Shown: positions 39,074-50,735, numbered from the stretch's first letter. The stretch is DNA of 64,000 bases from Paracoccus sp. MA (GCF_020990385.1 NZ_CP087597.1:767001-831000), one strand, 5' to 3'. The notes: generated from the sequence alone by a model not told the origin. Program-made: numbers and translations.

Positions 39074-39267
39074 GCGGGGACGGCATGAGCGGGTTTTCCT
39101 TTGCCCTGCCGGGCCGGGTGATCTTCGGCCGCGGCCAGGCGCAGAACGCCCCGGCGATGATCCGGGTCTGCGCCATGGTCCGGCTCCGCCTTCCGCCGCT
39201 ACGTTCCCAAACGGCGCCGAAGCGGATGGGCGAGCTTCGGTCTGGTGGCTGCGGCGCGCTCCGGTAG
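39070..39267 (+). pseudogene. 5' remnant of an iron-containing alcohol dehydrogenase gene
   Basis: A short frame starts in the glpK stop (ATGA overlap at 39070). Its first 27 residues (FSFALPGRVIFGRGQAQ) look like the beginning of an iron-containing alcohol dehydrogenase or maleylacetate reductase. After about 39160 the resemblance stops and the frame closes at 39267 after 65 codons. A full gene would need about 1.1 kb. Best read as a truncated former operon member; identity rests on a short segment. Confidence 0.45.
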
Positions 39268-39363
39268 GCGGGCAAGGGGCGATGAGGCCCGGTCCTGTCG
39301 CGCCTTATCCAGAGATGCCGCGAAGCTGCTGGCCCTGCCGCCTTTCTGGCCGGGCTGGCGCGC

Positions 39364-40560
39364 TCAGCCCGGCTCGGCCAGTGCGGCGCGGATGGCGCGG
39401 GCAAGCCGCCGACAGCCCTCCTCCAGCCGCTCGGGCGGGTTCAGGGTGAAGTTGATCCGCAGCGAGCGGCGGTCAAGCCCCTCGGGGTCGAAGACGCTGG
39501 AGGGCGAGATGCACACCCCCTCGGCCATCGCATGATGCAGCAGCCGGTCGGTATCCAGCCGCGGATCGCGCGCCGTCGCCCAGACGAACATGCCGCCAAC
39601 CGGCACCTGCCAGTCCAGGTCCCCGGCCAGATGCTGCTGCATCGCGGCGCAAAGCGCGTCGCGCCGGGCGCGATAGATCGCCAGCACCTCGGGACGGATG
39701 CGGTCGGTCATGCCCGCCTGCAACGCCCGCAGCGCCAGCATTTGCGACAGCCCGCTGGTGCACATGTCCGAGCCCTGCTTGGCGGTGGCCAGCGCCGCGA
39801 TCATCTCGGGCGCGGCGATCACCCAGCCGATGCGCAGCCCCGGCACCAGTTCCTTGGAGAGCGACCCCATATAGACCACCGGGCCGTCATAGGGCCCGGG
39901 CCGCTCGGCCCCCGACAGGTCGAGCAGCCGGGGCAGGGGCTCGCCCTCATAGTAAAGCGCGCCATAAGGGTCGTCCTCGATCAGCCAGGTGCCGGTGGCA
40001 TGGGCAGCGGCGACCAGCGCCTGCCGCTCGGGCAGGGCCACCAGCCGGCCGCTGGGATTCGAGAAATTCGGCACCGTATAGGCGAATTGCGCCCCCGCCA
40101 GCGCGGCATGGGGGTCGAAACCATTGCTCTCGATCCGCATGGCCCGGTAACGCGGCGCATGCGGCATCCAGGCGTCGAGGGCCCCCAGATAGGCCGGGCT
40201 TTGCGCCGCGACCAGCCCGCCCGGCTGCAACAGCACCTTGCCCGTCAGTTCCAGCGCCTGCATGCCGCCGGTGGTGATCAGCACGTTCTCGCGCGAAAGC
40301 CGCAGCGCCTCGGTCGAGAAGCGGGCGGCGATCAGGTCGCGCAGCGCCGGCAGGCCGGGGATCGGACCATAGCCCAGCGTCTCGTCGGGGTGGTTGCGGA
40401 TCGCCTCGGCGGCAAGATCGGCCAGTTCCTCGACCGGCCAGACCGAGGGCTCGGGCAGGCCGCCGGCAAGGTTGACCAGATCGGGCACCTGTCCCGCCGC
40501 CAGAAAGACCGAGGTCACATCGTTGCTGCAAGACAGCCAGGGGGCAAAAGCGGGGCGCAT
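39364..40560 (-). CDS. PLP-dependent aminotransferase (class I/II, MocR/2-aminoadipate type)
   Basis: A 398-residue fold-type I aminotransferase. NLAGGLPEPSVWPVEEL is at the start. GPIPGLPALRDLIAAR, the VPNFSNPSGRLV asparagine region, IEDDPYGALYY (pyridine-nitrogen aspartate) and the lysine motif MGSLSKELVPGLRIGWV follow. It is a stand-alone enzyme without a GntR domain. An open frame extends upstream to 40737 but overlaps the divergent gene. The amino-acid substrate cannot be named from sequence. Confidence 0.85.
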   Translation of the reverse strand: MRPAFAPWLSCSNDVTSVFLAAGQVPDLVNLAGGLPEPSVWPVEELADLAAEAIRNHPDETLGYGPIPGLPALRDLIAARFSTEALRLSRENVLITTGGMQALELTGKVLLQPGGLVAAQSPAYLGALDAWMPHAPRYRAMRIESNGFDPHAALAGAQFAYTVPNFSNPSGRLVALPERQALVAAAHATGTWLIEDDPYGALYYEGEPLPRLLDLSGAERPGPYDGPVVYMGSLSKELVPGLRIGWVIAAPEMIAALATAKQGSDMCTSGLSQMLALRALQAGMTDRIRPEVLAIYRARRDALCAAMQQHLAGDLDWQVPVGGMFVWATARDPRLDTDRLLHHAMAEGVCISPSSVFDPEGLDRRSLRINFTLNPPERLEEGCRRLARAIRAALAEPG

Positions 40561-40705
40561 CGTCGGAACCGTTTCATCGGGGCATGATCCTGCTGTGACC
40601 GTTTTTTGCCAGCGGGGCAAGGGTCGTGCCTTTGCGCCGCGCCCCGGCTTGTGCCCGGCCCGGATGTATATCAGACAGGGGCGCGACAGCGCGAAGGGGC
40701 AGGGA

Positions 40706-42702
<1,997 letters not shown>

Positions 42703-44829
42703 TCAAAGCGTGCAGGAGACGCAGCCCTGCACCTCGGTGCCTTCCAGCGCGGTCTGGCGCAGCCGGATGTAATAGATGGTCTTGATGCCCTTCTTCCAAG
42801 CGTAGATCTGGGCGCGGTTGATGTCGCGCGTGGTGGCCTCGGCCGGGAAGAACAGCGTCAGCGACAGGCCCTGGTCGACATGTTCGGTCGCCGCCGCATA
42901 GGTATCGATGATCGCCTCGGGACCGATCTCGTAGGCGTCGCGGTAATAGTCCAGGTTCTCGTTGGTCATGAAGGCCGCGGGATAGTAGACGCGGCCGATC
43001 TTGCCTTCCTTGCGGATCTCGATCCTGGCGACGATCGGGTGGATCGAACTGGTCGAGTTGTTGATGTAGCTGATCGAGCCGGTGGGCGGCACCGCCTGCA
43101 GGTTGCGGTTGTAAAGCCCGTGCCGCATCACCGATTCCCGCAGCATGGCCCAATCTTCGCGCGTGGGCAGGGCGATGCCCTCGAAGACCCGGGCGACCTC
43201 GGGCAGCGAGGGCAGCCAGTCGCGCGTGACATATTTGTCGAAAAACGAGCCGTCGGCATATTTCGACTTCTCGAAATCCTTGAACGTCCGGCCCTTTTCC
43301 TGGGCAAGCAGGTTCGAGGCGCGGATGGCGTGATAGGCCACCGCGGCGAAATAGACCGAGGTGAACTCGATCCCTTCGGGGCTGCCGTAATGGATGCGCT
43401 CGCGCGCCAGGAAGCCGTGCAGGTTCATCTGGCCCAGGCCCACGGCATGGGCCTCGTCATTGCCGCGCCGGATCGAGGGCACGGCGTCGATAGCCGACAT
43501 CTCCGACACCGCGGTCAGCGCCCGGATCGCCGCCTCGACGGTCGCGCCGAAATCCGGCCCGTCCATGGTCGCGGCGATGTTCAGTGATCCGAGATTGCAT
43601 GAGATATCAGTTCCCAAATGGGAATAGCTCAGATCTTCGTTGAACGTGCTCGCCTCGTTCACCTGCAGGATCTCGCTGCACAGGTTCGACATGCTGATGC
43701 GGCCGGCGACCGGGTTGGCGCGGTTCACCGTGTCCTCGAACATGATATAGGGATAGCCGCTCTCGAACTGGATCTCGGCCAGGGTCTGGAAGAAGGCGCG
43801 GGCATTGATCTTCTTCTTCCTGATGCGCTTGTCGTCGACCATCTCGGCATATTTCTCGGTGACGGAAATCTCCGAGAAGGGCAGGCCGTAGACCCGCTCC
43901 ACGTCATGGGGCGAGAACAGATACATGTCCTCGTTGCGCTTGGCGAGCTCGAAGGTCACGTCGGGGATCACCACGCCCAGGGACAGCGTCTTGATGCGGA
44001 TCTTCTCGTCGGCATTCTCGCGCTTGGTGTCCAGAAAGCGCAGGATGTCGGGGTGATGCGCGTTCAGATAGACCGCGCCCGCGCCCTGCCGCGCGCCCAG
44101 CTGGTTGGCATAGCTGAAGCTGTCCTCCAGCAGTTTCATCACCGGGATGACGCCCGAGGACTGGTTCTCGATCCCCTTGATCGGTGCGCCGGCCTCTCGC
44201 AGGTTGGTCAGCATCAGCGCCACGCCGCCGCCGCGCTTCGAGAGCTGCAAGGCCGAGTTGATCGAGCGGCCGATGCTCTCCATGTTGTCTTCCAGCCGCA
44301 GCAGGAAGCACGAGATCAGCTCGCCCCGGGACTTCTTGCCGGCATTGAGGAACGTGGGCGTCGCCGGCTGGAAGCGGCCCGAGAGCATCTCCTCCATGAA
44401 GCGCATGGCCAGCGCCTCGTCGCCGCGCGCCAGCGTCAGGGCGACCATGACCACCCGGTCCTCGTAGCGTTCCAGGTAACGCTGGCCGTCGCGGGTCTTC
44501 AGCGTATAGCTGGTGTAATACTTGAAGGCGCCGAGGAAGGTCGGGAAGCGGAACTTCCGCGCATAGGCAGCATCCCAGATCGCGCGCTGGAAATTGCGCG
44601 AATACTGGTCCAGCACCTCGGGCTCGTAATAGCCTTCGTCGACGAGATAGCGCAGCTTCTCGTCGAGATTGTGGAAGAACACGGTATTCTGGTTGACATG
44701 CTGCAGGAAATATTGCCGCGCGGCCTTGCGATCCGCCTCGAAGCGGATGCGGCCCTCGCCGTCGTAAAGGTTCAGCATCGCGTTCAGCGCGTGATAGTCC
44801 AGCTCGGCCTTTACGCCATTGTCAAGCAT
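42703..44829 (-). CDS. nrdE: class Ib ribonucleotide reductase alpha subunit
   Basis: A 708-residue catalytic subunit. N-terminal segments [15 protein letters not shown] and [12 protein letters not shown] are typical Nrd[22 protein letters not shown] contains one active-site cysteine. Further on come NLCSEILQ with its conserved cysteine and the [17 protein letters not shown] loop. The C-terminal redox pair is GCVSCTL, reduced by NrdH. There is no ATP cone, as expected for class Ib. It overlaps nrdI by 19 bp. Confidence 0.95.
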   Translation of the reverse strand: MLDNGVKAELDYHALNAMLNLYDGEGRIRFEADRKAARQYFLQHVNQNTVFFHNLDEKLRYLVDEGYYEPEVLDQYSRNFQRAIWDAAYARKFRFPTFLGAFKYYTSYTLKTRDGQRYLERYEDRVVMVALTLARGDEALAMRFMEEMLSGRFQPATPTFLNAGKKSRGELISCFLLRLEDNMESIGRSINSALQLSKRGGGVALMLTNLREAGAPIKGIENQSSGVIPVMKLLEDSFSYANQLGARQGAGAVYLNAHHPDILRFLDTKRENADEKIRIKTLSLGVVIPDVTFELAKRNEDMYLFSPHDVERVYGLPFSEISVTEKYAEMVDDKRIRKKKINARAFFQTLAEIQFESGYPYIMFEDTVNRANPVAGRISMSNLCSEILQVNEASTFNEDLSYSHLGTDISCNLGSLNIAATMDGPDFGATVEAAIRALTAVSEMSAIDAVPSIRRGNDEAHAVGLGQMNLHGFLARERIHYGSPEGIEFTSVYFAAVAYHAIRASNLLAQEKGRTFKDFEKSKYADGSFFDKYVTRDWLPSLPEVARVFEGIALPTREDWAMLRESVMRHGLYNRNLQAVPPTGSISYINNSTSSIHPIVARIEIRKEGKIGRVYYPAAFMTNENLDYYRDAYEIGPEAIIDTYAAATEHVDQGLSLTLFFPAEATTRDINRAQIYAWKKGIKTIYYIRLRQTALEGTEVQGCVSCTL

Positions 44830-45239
44830 TCCGTCCCCCAGAATTTCTCAAGCCCCGCCCGGACGCGGGAAAGATCGTTGTCGTCGCCCGCCAGCTCGAA
44901 TCGATAGAGCACGGGGACGTCGCATTTAGCAGAAATGACCCTCGCCGACAGGGCGAAGGTGGCGCCGAAATTGCGGTTGCCGGCGCCGATCACGCCGCGC
45001 AGCAGCGCGCGGCGCCCGGGGTCGTTCAGGAAGCGGATGACCTGTTTCGGCACCGCGCCCCGCCCCTCGCCATCGGCATAGGTCGGGCAGATCAGCACGT
45101 AGGGCCGGCCGGGCTCGGGCAGGATCTCGCACGGCGAGACCGGGATGCGGAGCGCGGGCAGCCCCAGCCGCGCCATGAAGCGCGCCGTGTTCCCCGAGCC
45201 CGAGGAATAATAGACCAGTTCGCCCCGGTGCCCGCCCAT
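44811..45239 (-). CDS. nrdI: flavodoxin-like NrdI
   Basis: A 142-residue flavoprotein with the FMN-phosphate loop [16 protein letters not shown] near residues 10-25. PTYADG and [14 protein letters not shown] follow, the NrdI signature. NrdI supplies oxidant to assemble the manganese-tyrosyl radical in NrdF. It lies 10 nt after nrdH and overlaps nrdE. Confidence 0.93.
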   Translation of the reverse strand: MGGHRGELVYYSSGSGNTARFMARLGLPALRIPVSPCEILPEPGRPYVLICPTYADGEGRGAVPKQVIRFLNDPGRRALLRGVIGAGNRNFGATFALSARVISAKCDVPVLYRFELAGDDNDLSRVRAGLEKFWGTECLTMA

Positions 45240-45249
45240 GGCCGCGCGT

Positions 45250-45471
45250 TCAGGACAGCCGGCCGATCATGTCGGGCCGGAAACCCGCCCAATGCGCCTC
45301 GCCGGCGACGACGACGGGCGCCTGGCGATAGCCGAGCGAGGTGACCAGTTCCATCGCCGCCTCATCCTCGGTCAGGTCGACCAGCTGATAGGGCAGGCCG
45401 CGCGCCTCGAGCGCCCGGGTCGTGGCGGTGCATTGCACGCAGGCGGGCTTGGAATAAACGGTGATGGTCAT
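45250..45471 (-). CDS. nrdH: glutaredoxin-like NrdH
   Basis: A 73-residue protein with the redox site KPACVQCTATTRALE near residues 8-22 and the NrdH-type C-terminal WAGFRPDMIGRL. It reduces the C-terminal cysteines of NrdE. A GGAG site precedes the ATG at 45471. An open frame upstream belongs to the leader and is not coding. Confidence 0.94.
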   Translation of the reverse strand: MTITVYSKPACVQCTATTRALEARGLPYQLVDLTEDEAAMELVTSLGYRQAPVVVAGEAHWAGFRPDMIGRLS

Positions 45472-45579
45472 GCCTCTGCTCCTTCTTTCTGTCGGCAAGC
45501 AGGGGCCGCGCCCGATGACCGCGCCATCGGAACCGCTTCAGCCCCGCGCCCGCCGCACGGTTTCGTCCTTTCGCGCCAT

Positions 45580-45745
45580 GGCAGGTCTTCTGACTCGCGG
45601 GTCCCGGCTTGGCTGGCCTTCCCGGGGCTGGCCCCAGTGGCATTCCAGCGTCGCTCTCCGCTTACAGCTGCGGGGGCAGTGCCGGCCTTGCACCGGCTTC
45701 CCTGTTGATCCCCGAGTCGCCCCGGAGGTAACCATGACCCCTGCA
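45580..45745 (-). ncRNA. cobalamin (AdoCbl) riboswitch upstream of nrdHIEF
   Basis: Read on the minus strand, the classic core elements appear in order: AACAGGGAAGCCGGTGCAAG, then GCACTGCCCCCGCAGCTGTA, a variable stem, and the B12 box GAGTCAGAAGACCTGCC at 45580-45597. The 3' end lies about 110 nt before nrdH. Cobalamin riboswitches normally shut the gene off when B12 is present, which suits a B12-independent ribonucleotide reductase. The 5' edge is approximate. The expression platform (terminator or RBS sequestration) is not resolved. Confidence 0.92.
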
Positions 45746-45780
45746 GTTAGCCACGCTCCGCCACGCAGGTCAATCCACAT

Positions 45781-46128
45781 CTAGTGGGAAACTGCCCGCC
45801 CATCGGAACATCTGGTGGACCGCCGAACATCGCCGGGGTGGTGCCGTCGGCATCCCGGCCGAGGGTTGCGGCACCTTTTCCGACGGGCGAGCATCCGGAT
45901 TGTTGAATCACTGCAACAGTCGGGCCTGCCGATCCGGGATTTTACGCAGCGTCGTTTGACAATTTGCGACAATTAACCCTCTTGCATGGATCACGCGCGG
46001 CCAGGACAGGGGGGCGACTGCTCCCCCTCCCGGCTCGTTTCACCGCAAGCCACTCTGCTGAGCCAGCACGTCCCTGTCGCTTCCATCCTCGTGGATGGCA
46101 GCGATTTCTTTTGTGCCGGGAGCAATCC
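45781..46128. other. divergent regulatory gap between riboswitch and TonB receptor
   Basis: No gene seen. The minus-strand riboswitch promoter should be near 45750-45830. The plus-strand receptor promoter is probably near 45930-46000, where AT-rich sequence and the repeats listed at 45901 occur. Confidence 0.5.
45901..45974. promoter_or_regulatory. candidate control elements before the siderophore receptor
   Basis: An inverted repeat TGTTG-N8-CAACA lies at 45901-45918. A direct repeat GACAATT occurs at 45958-45964 and 45968-45974, a 10-bp period (one helical turn), overlapping TTGACA (45956-45961), a perfect -35 hexamer. The spacing suits a regulator binding one face of the DNA. No canonical Fur or Irr box is recognised. 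Confidence 0.35.
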
Positions 46129-48384
46129 ATGAACAAGTCCCATCCGAAACCGCCGGTCACGGGGGGCGCAGCGCAATTGCTGCCGACCCTGGGCCTGCTG
46201 CCGGTGCTGGCCATCTCGGCCGGCGTGGCCGGCCCTGCACAGGCGCAGGACACCGTCACCCTGGACACGGTGGTCATCCGCCGCCAGCAGGGCAACGAGG
46301 CCGAGACAAGCTACAAGGTCACCGAAAGCACCTCGGACAAGGCCACCGCGCCGCTGCTCGACACCCCGCGCTCGGTCACCGTCGTCACTGCGCGCGAGAT
46401 CGAGGAGCGCGGCCAGACCTCGGTCGCCGACGTGCTGCGCACCACGCCCGGCGTCACGCTGGGCGCGGGCGAGGGCGGCGTGCCGCAGGGCGTGCGCCCC
46501 TATATCCGCGGCTTCGAGGCCAGCCAGGACCTGCTGATCGACGGCATGCGCAACGCCTCGCGCACGCAATACGAGGCCTTCAACCTGGAATCGATCGAGA
46601 TCAACAAGGGGCCGGGCGGCGTCTATTCCGGCGCCGGTTCGACCGGCGGCACCATCAGCCTGAACAGCAAGACCCCGCAGCCGGGCGCCTTTGACGAGGT
46701 GGCGCTGTCCTACGGAACCGGCAACTATGTCCGCGGCACGCTGGATTCGAACCGCGAATTCGGCGCCCTCGGCCTGCGCCTGAACCTGATGGGGCAGCGC
46801 GCCGACGATCTGGGCGGGCGCGACGGTGTCGAGTCCAAGCGGTTCGGCGTGGCGCCGAGCTTCAGCTATCGGCTGACCGATGACAGCAAGATCACCGCCG
46901 GGCTCTATTACTACAAGGACGAGGATACGCCCGATTATGGCGTGCCGATGTCGAATGCCACCACGCCTGCCGAATGGCGGCGCGGCTCGGGCACCCGCAT
47001 CGACCCGTTCCTGCCGGCCGATGTCGATCCCGATACCTTCTATGGCCTGCATGCGCGCGATTTCCGCGACGTGGAATCCGCCTCGGGCTACCTGAAGTTC
47101 GAGCACGCATTCTCGGACAGCCTGCGGCTGACCACGGCGCTGCGCAAGGCGCGCGACACCAATACCTATGTCGTGACCTCGCCGACCTCGGGCAGCGACG
47201 GGCTGGTGTCGCGCAGCTCCAAGGCTTCGGACCGGGTGAACGAGACCGTGTCGTTCAACGCCCAGCTTTCGGGCGAAGTGCAGGCCGGGGGCGTCGAGCA
47301 CAGCTTTGCGGTCGGCGTGGACATCGCCAATTCCCGCGCCACCACCCGCCGGCTGACGGTGGTCAACCCCGATCCGATGCCGACCTCGCCCTACGAGCAT
47401 CCGGATGCCGGCGCACCCTGGGGCGGCAGCATCGAGCGCGGCGGCGATACGGGCTACAGCACCACCAAGTCGCGCGGCATCTACGCGCTGGACACCATCA
47501 CGTTCACCCCGCAATGGGAGGCGACGGTGGGCCTGCGCTGGGACGATTACAGCGTCAACAGCGTCACCCACGCCACCGACGAGAATCCGCGCGAAAGCCA
47601 TCGCAACGATTCCGACTTCCTGAACGGAATGCTGGGCGTGGTCTACAAGCCGGCGCCGAACGGCTCGGTCTACGCCTCGGTCAGCAGCTCTTCGAACCCG
47701 GCCGGGGAGGGCGCGGGCACCGGCGGCAGCAATGCCTCGGACGATCTGGACAGCCTCGATCCCGAGCACAGCGTGAATTACGAGATCGGCACGAAATGGC
47801 TGGTGCTGAACGACCAGCTTCAGCTGAGCGCGGCGCTGTTCAGGACCGAGAAGGACAATGCCCGCGTCACCAACTCGCTGGGCGAGACCGAGAATATCGG
47901 CAAGACCACCGCCAAGGGCGTCGAGCTGGGCTTTGCCGGCCAGATAACAGAGCGCTGGGGCATCTGGGGCGGCTATGTCTATCAGGACGTCAAGCTGAAG
48001 GACGGCGGCTGGACCACCCCGCGCGGCGGCGGCGATCCCTATCCGAACCCCGGCACCGGCCGGCAGGTCGTGAAGATCCCGCGCAACAGCTTCTCGCTGT
48101 GGACGACTTATGACTACAGTCCGGAACTGACGCTGGGCGGCGGCGTGACCTATACGGGCAAGCGCATGGCCAGCTATTCGCAGAACGGCGATGCCGATGC
48201 CGGGCTGCCGTCGAGCTGGCGCACCGACCTGATGGCCGCCTACAAGCTGACCGAAGAAACGGCGCTGCAATTCAATGTCAACAACGTCTTCGACCGCCAG
48301 ATCTATACCGACTCGCATAGCGGGCAATTCGCCAATATCGAGCCGGGGCGGAACTACGTGCTGACGCTGAAGCACGCGTTCTGA
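46129..48384 (+). CDS. TonB-dependent siderophore receptor
   Basis: A 751-residue outer-membrane barrel. The signal peptide ends near AQA-QD (about residue 40). The plug domain has DTPRSVTVVTAREIEERGQ, SVADVLRTTPGV, the IRGFEASQDLLIDGMR block and IEINKGPGGVYSGAGSTGG. The barrel closes with a terminal phenylalanine (LTLKHAF). The layout is that of catecholate receptors such as Fiu or PiuA. It is followed by a PiuC-like dioxygenase, which supports iron-siderophore uptake. TonB energises transport. Confidence 0.9.
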   Translation: MNKSHPKPPVTGGAAQLLPTLGLLPVLAISAGVAGPAQAQDTVTLDTVVIRRQQGNEAETSYKVTESTSDKATAPLLDTPRSVTVVTAREIEERGQTSVADVLRTTPGVTLGAGEGGVPQGVRPYIRGFEASQDLLIDGMRNASRTQYEAFNLESIEINKGPGGVYSGAGSTGGTISLNSKTPQPGAFDEVALSYGTGNYVRGTLDSNREFGALGLRLNLMGQRADDLGGRDGVESKRFGVAPSFSYRLTDDSKITAGLYYYKDEDTPDYGVPMSNATTPAEWRRGSGTRIDPFLPADVDPDTFYGLHARDFRDVESASGYLKFEHAFSDSLRLTTALRKARDTNTYVVTSPTSGSDGLVSRSSKASDRVNETVSFNAQLSGEVQAGGVEHSFAVGVDIANSRATTRRLTVVNPDPMPTSPYEHPDAGAPWGGSIERGGDTGYSTTKSRGIYALDTITFTPQWEATVGLRWDDYSVNSVTHATDENPRESHRNDSDFLNGMLGVVYKPAPNGSVYASVSSSSNPAGEGAGTGGSNASDDLDSLDPEHSVNYEIGTKWLVLNDQLQLSAALFRTEKDNARVTNSLGETENIGKTTAKGVELGFAGQITERWGIWGGYVYQDVKLKDGGWTTPRGGGDPYPNPGTGRQVVKIPRNSFSLWTTYDYSPELTLGGGVTYTGKRMASYSQNGDADAGLPSSWRTDLMAAYKLTEETALQFNVNNVFDRQIYTDSHSGQFANIEPGRNYVLTLKHAF

Positions 48385-48513
48385 GGCATCAACCCGCAGG
48401 GGCGGCCTGTCGGTCGCCCTTGACGCGGCTGGCGCCAAAATAACCGACAGAAACGCTTAACTTCCCGGGGCGCCGGTTCTATCCTGCGCCTCGATGCACC
48501 GCAGGAGAATCCC

Positions 48514-49197
48514 ATGCTCGTCACCATTCCGGACCTGCTGACGCCCGAAGAAGTCGCCTATATCCGGCAGGTGTTGGAGGGCACCGACTGGGTCGACGGC
48601 CGCAGCACCGCTGGCGACCAGGCGGCCAAGGTCAAGAAGAACCTGCAGGTGCCGGTGGACAGCCCGGTGGCGCGCGAGCTCAGCGGCATCGTCCTGCGGG
48701 CGCTGGGGCGCAGTCCGGTCTATTCCTCGGCCGCATTGCCCCTGCATGTGCTGCCGCCGATGTTCAACCGCTATGACGAGGGCATGACCTTCGGCGCCCA
48801 CGTGGACGGCTCGATCCGCATGGTCCCCGGCACCGGCCAGCGCATCCGCACCGATGTCTCGACCACGGTTTTCCTGACCCCGCCCGAGGATTACGACGGC
48901 GGCGAACTGGTCGTGCACGACACCTATGGCGAGCATCGCGTCAAGCTGCCGGCGGGCCATGCCGTGATCTATCCCGCCACCTCGCTGCATTCGGTGACGG
49001 CTGTGACGCGCGGCTCGCGTTGGGCATCGTTCTTCTGGGCGCAATCGATGGTCAAGGACGACTGGCGGCGGCACATGCTCTATGACCTCGACCAGTCGAT
49101 CATGCGCATCCGCGCGATGCTGCCCGACGACGATCCGGCGGTGACCGGCCTCACGGCGCATTATCACAACATGATCCGCCTCTGGTCCGAGATTTGA
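48514..49197 (+). CDS. piuC: Fe(II)/2-oxoglutarate dioxygenase, PiuC/YbiX family
   Basis: A 227-residue enzyme of the PKHD-type hydroxylase family. Iron ligands are visible as FGAHVDG (His, Asp) and TSLHSV (His), and the 2-oxoglutarate arginine in VTRGSRWASFFW. PiuC/YbiX genes sit next to catecholate siderophore receptors in many bacteria and respond to iron limitation. Its substrate is unknown. A CAGGAGA site precedes the start. Confidence 0.9.
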   Translation: MLVTIPDLLTPEEVAYIRQVLEGTDWVDGRSTAGDQAAKVKKNLQVPVDSPVARELSGIVLRALGRSPVYSSAALPLHVLPPMFNRYDEGMTFGAHVDGSIRMVPGTGQRIRTDVSTTVFLTPPEDYDGGELVVHDTYGEHRVKLPAGHAVIYPATSLHSVTAVTRGSRWASFFWAQSMVKDDWRRHMLYDLDQSIMRIRAMLPDDDPAVTGLTAHYHNMIRLWSEI

Positions 49198-50291
49198 CGC
49201 AGGCCATTCCGCCCGACGTGGTGGCGCTGGAGGATTATCAGCGCCTGGCCGCAGCCATCCTGCCCGCGCCGGTGCGGGCCTATGTCGATGGCGCCGGCGC
49301 GGACGGGCTGACGGCACAGGCCAACCTTGCCGCCTGGCGGGGGATCAGGCTGCAATCGCGCCTGCTTTGCGACATGCGGGGGGCGCATACCGGCCTGCGG
49401 CTTTTCGGCCTGGACCTGCCGCATCCCTACCTGCTGGCGCCGGTGGCCTTTCACGGCCTCGCCCATGCCGAGGCCGAACATGCGACCGCGCTTGGCGCCG
49501 CGGCGGCCGGCAGCCTGATGGTGGTCTCGACCCAATCCGGCCTCTCGCTCGAAGAGATCGCCGCCCGCGCGCAGGGGCCTTTGTGGTTCCAACTCTACAT
49601 GCAGCCCGAGCCCGCAGACACGCTGTCGCTGGTCCGCCGGGCCGAAGCGGCGGGCTATCGCGCGCTGGTCGTGACCGTGGACGCGCCGGTGAACGGCCTC
49701 CGCAACATGGAGACCCGTGCCGGATTCGCCCTGCCCGAGGGACTGCGCGCCGTCAACCTGGACGGCTTGCGCCCGCCGCATATCCGCAGCGAGCCGGGGC
49801 GGGCTGCGACCTTCCTTGGCCTGCTGGACCAGGCGCCACGTTGGGAGGATATCGGCTGGCTGAAGTCGCAGTCCCGGCTGCCGCTGCTGCTGAAGGGCGT
49901 CATGTCGGCGCATGACGCCGGTCGCGCGGTCGAGGCCGGGGTGGATGGCGTGATCGTCTCGAACCATGGCGGCCGGGCGCTCGACACGCTGCCCGCAACG
50001 GCCGAGGCGCTGCCCGTCGTGGTTCGGGAGCTGGCGGGCCGCATCCCGGTGCTCTGCGATGGCGGCATCCGGCGCGGCACCGATGCGCTGAAAGCCCTGG
50101 CATTCGGGGCTGCGGCAGTGCTGGTCGGAAGGCCGCAGATCCACGCCCTGGCGGTAGGGGGCGCGGCCGGGGTGGCGCATATGCTGACCATTCTTCGTGC
50201 GGAACTCGAGGTCGCCATGGCGCTGACCGGGCGCCGCCGCCTGGCCGAGATCGATGCATCCGTGCTCTGGCCCGCAGATGCCGGTCGCTGA
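49194..50291 (+). CDS. alpha-hydroxy-acid oxidizing FMN protein in the siderophore operon
   Basis: A 365-residue member of the lactate/glycolate oxidase family with intact VSNHGGRALD active-site motif and CDGGIRRGTDALKALAFGA phosphate site. The TTG start at 49194 overlaps the piuC stop, giving translational coupling. The link to iron uptake is positional. It may act on a hydroxy-acid part of a siderophore, but this is inference. It is distantly related to the protein at 5890. Confidence 0.78.
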   Translation: MTQAIPPDVVALEDYQRLAAAILPAPVRAYVDGAGADGLTAQANLAAWRGIRLQSRLLCDMRGAHTGLRLFGLDLPHPYLLAPVAFHGLAHAEAEHATALGAAAAGSLMVVSTQSGLSLEEIAARAQGPLWFQLYMQPEPADTLSLVRRAEAAGYRALVVTVDAPVNGLRNMETRAGFALPEGLRAVNLDGLRPPHIRSEPGRAATFLGLLDQAPRWEDIGWLKSQSRLPLLLKGVMSAHDAGRAVEAGVDGVIVSNHGGRALDTLPATAEALPVVVRELAGRIPVLCDGGIRRGTDALKALAFGAAAVLVGRPQIHALAVGGAAGVAHMLTILRAELEVAMALTGRRRLAEIDASVLWPADAGR

Positions 50292-50353
50292 TGCGCGGCG
50301 CCTGGGCTCATCCTGCCAGCTTGCCGAGTGTTGGGCCGGCGGGCCGCGTCGCC

Positions 50354-50640
50354 CTCTCTCTCTCTCTCGCGCGCGCGTGAAACCATCTGCTGGCGATGAT
50401 CGCGGCACCGGATACGGGGCTCTCTCTCTCGCGCGCGTGAAACCAGACATACTACCGAGTTCCGCATCGACGGCGTGCTGCAGGCTCTCTCTCGCGCGCG
50501 CGTGAAACCAGACATGCCCCGGAAACCGCCATATCCGTGCAGACCGGAAGCTCTCTCTCGCGCGCGCGTGAAACCAGACATGGCAGCCCGCCAATTTCTC
50601 AAGGGGCAGGGGCCCTCTCTCTCTCGCGCGCGTGAAACCG
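50354..50640. CRISPR. CRISPR-like array: five (CT)n(GC)n-GTGAAACC repeats with four unique spacers
   Basis: Five copies of a repeat made of (CT)4-7 C, then (GC)3-4, then GTGAAACC lie at 50354-50385, 50420-50445, 50485-50510, 50551-50576 and 50615-50640. Copies 2-5 are each 26 nt. Copies 2-4 also share a following GACAT. The segments between are 34, 39, 40 and 38 nt (34, 34, 35 and 33 if GACAT is repeat), and all differ. Both terminal copies diverge at one end, as terminal CRISPR repeats often do. No cas gene is in the window. It could also be a minisatellite; orientation is unresolved. Confidence 0.5.
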
Positions 50641-50735
50641 CAGTTGCGCGGCGGTCGTCCCAGCTGCCTCTGAACCCTTGCGGTCGAACAAGGAAGTGCG
50701 CCTTCAATCCTGCCTCTCCTTTTTGCCTTGGCAGC

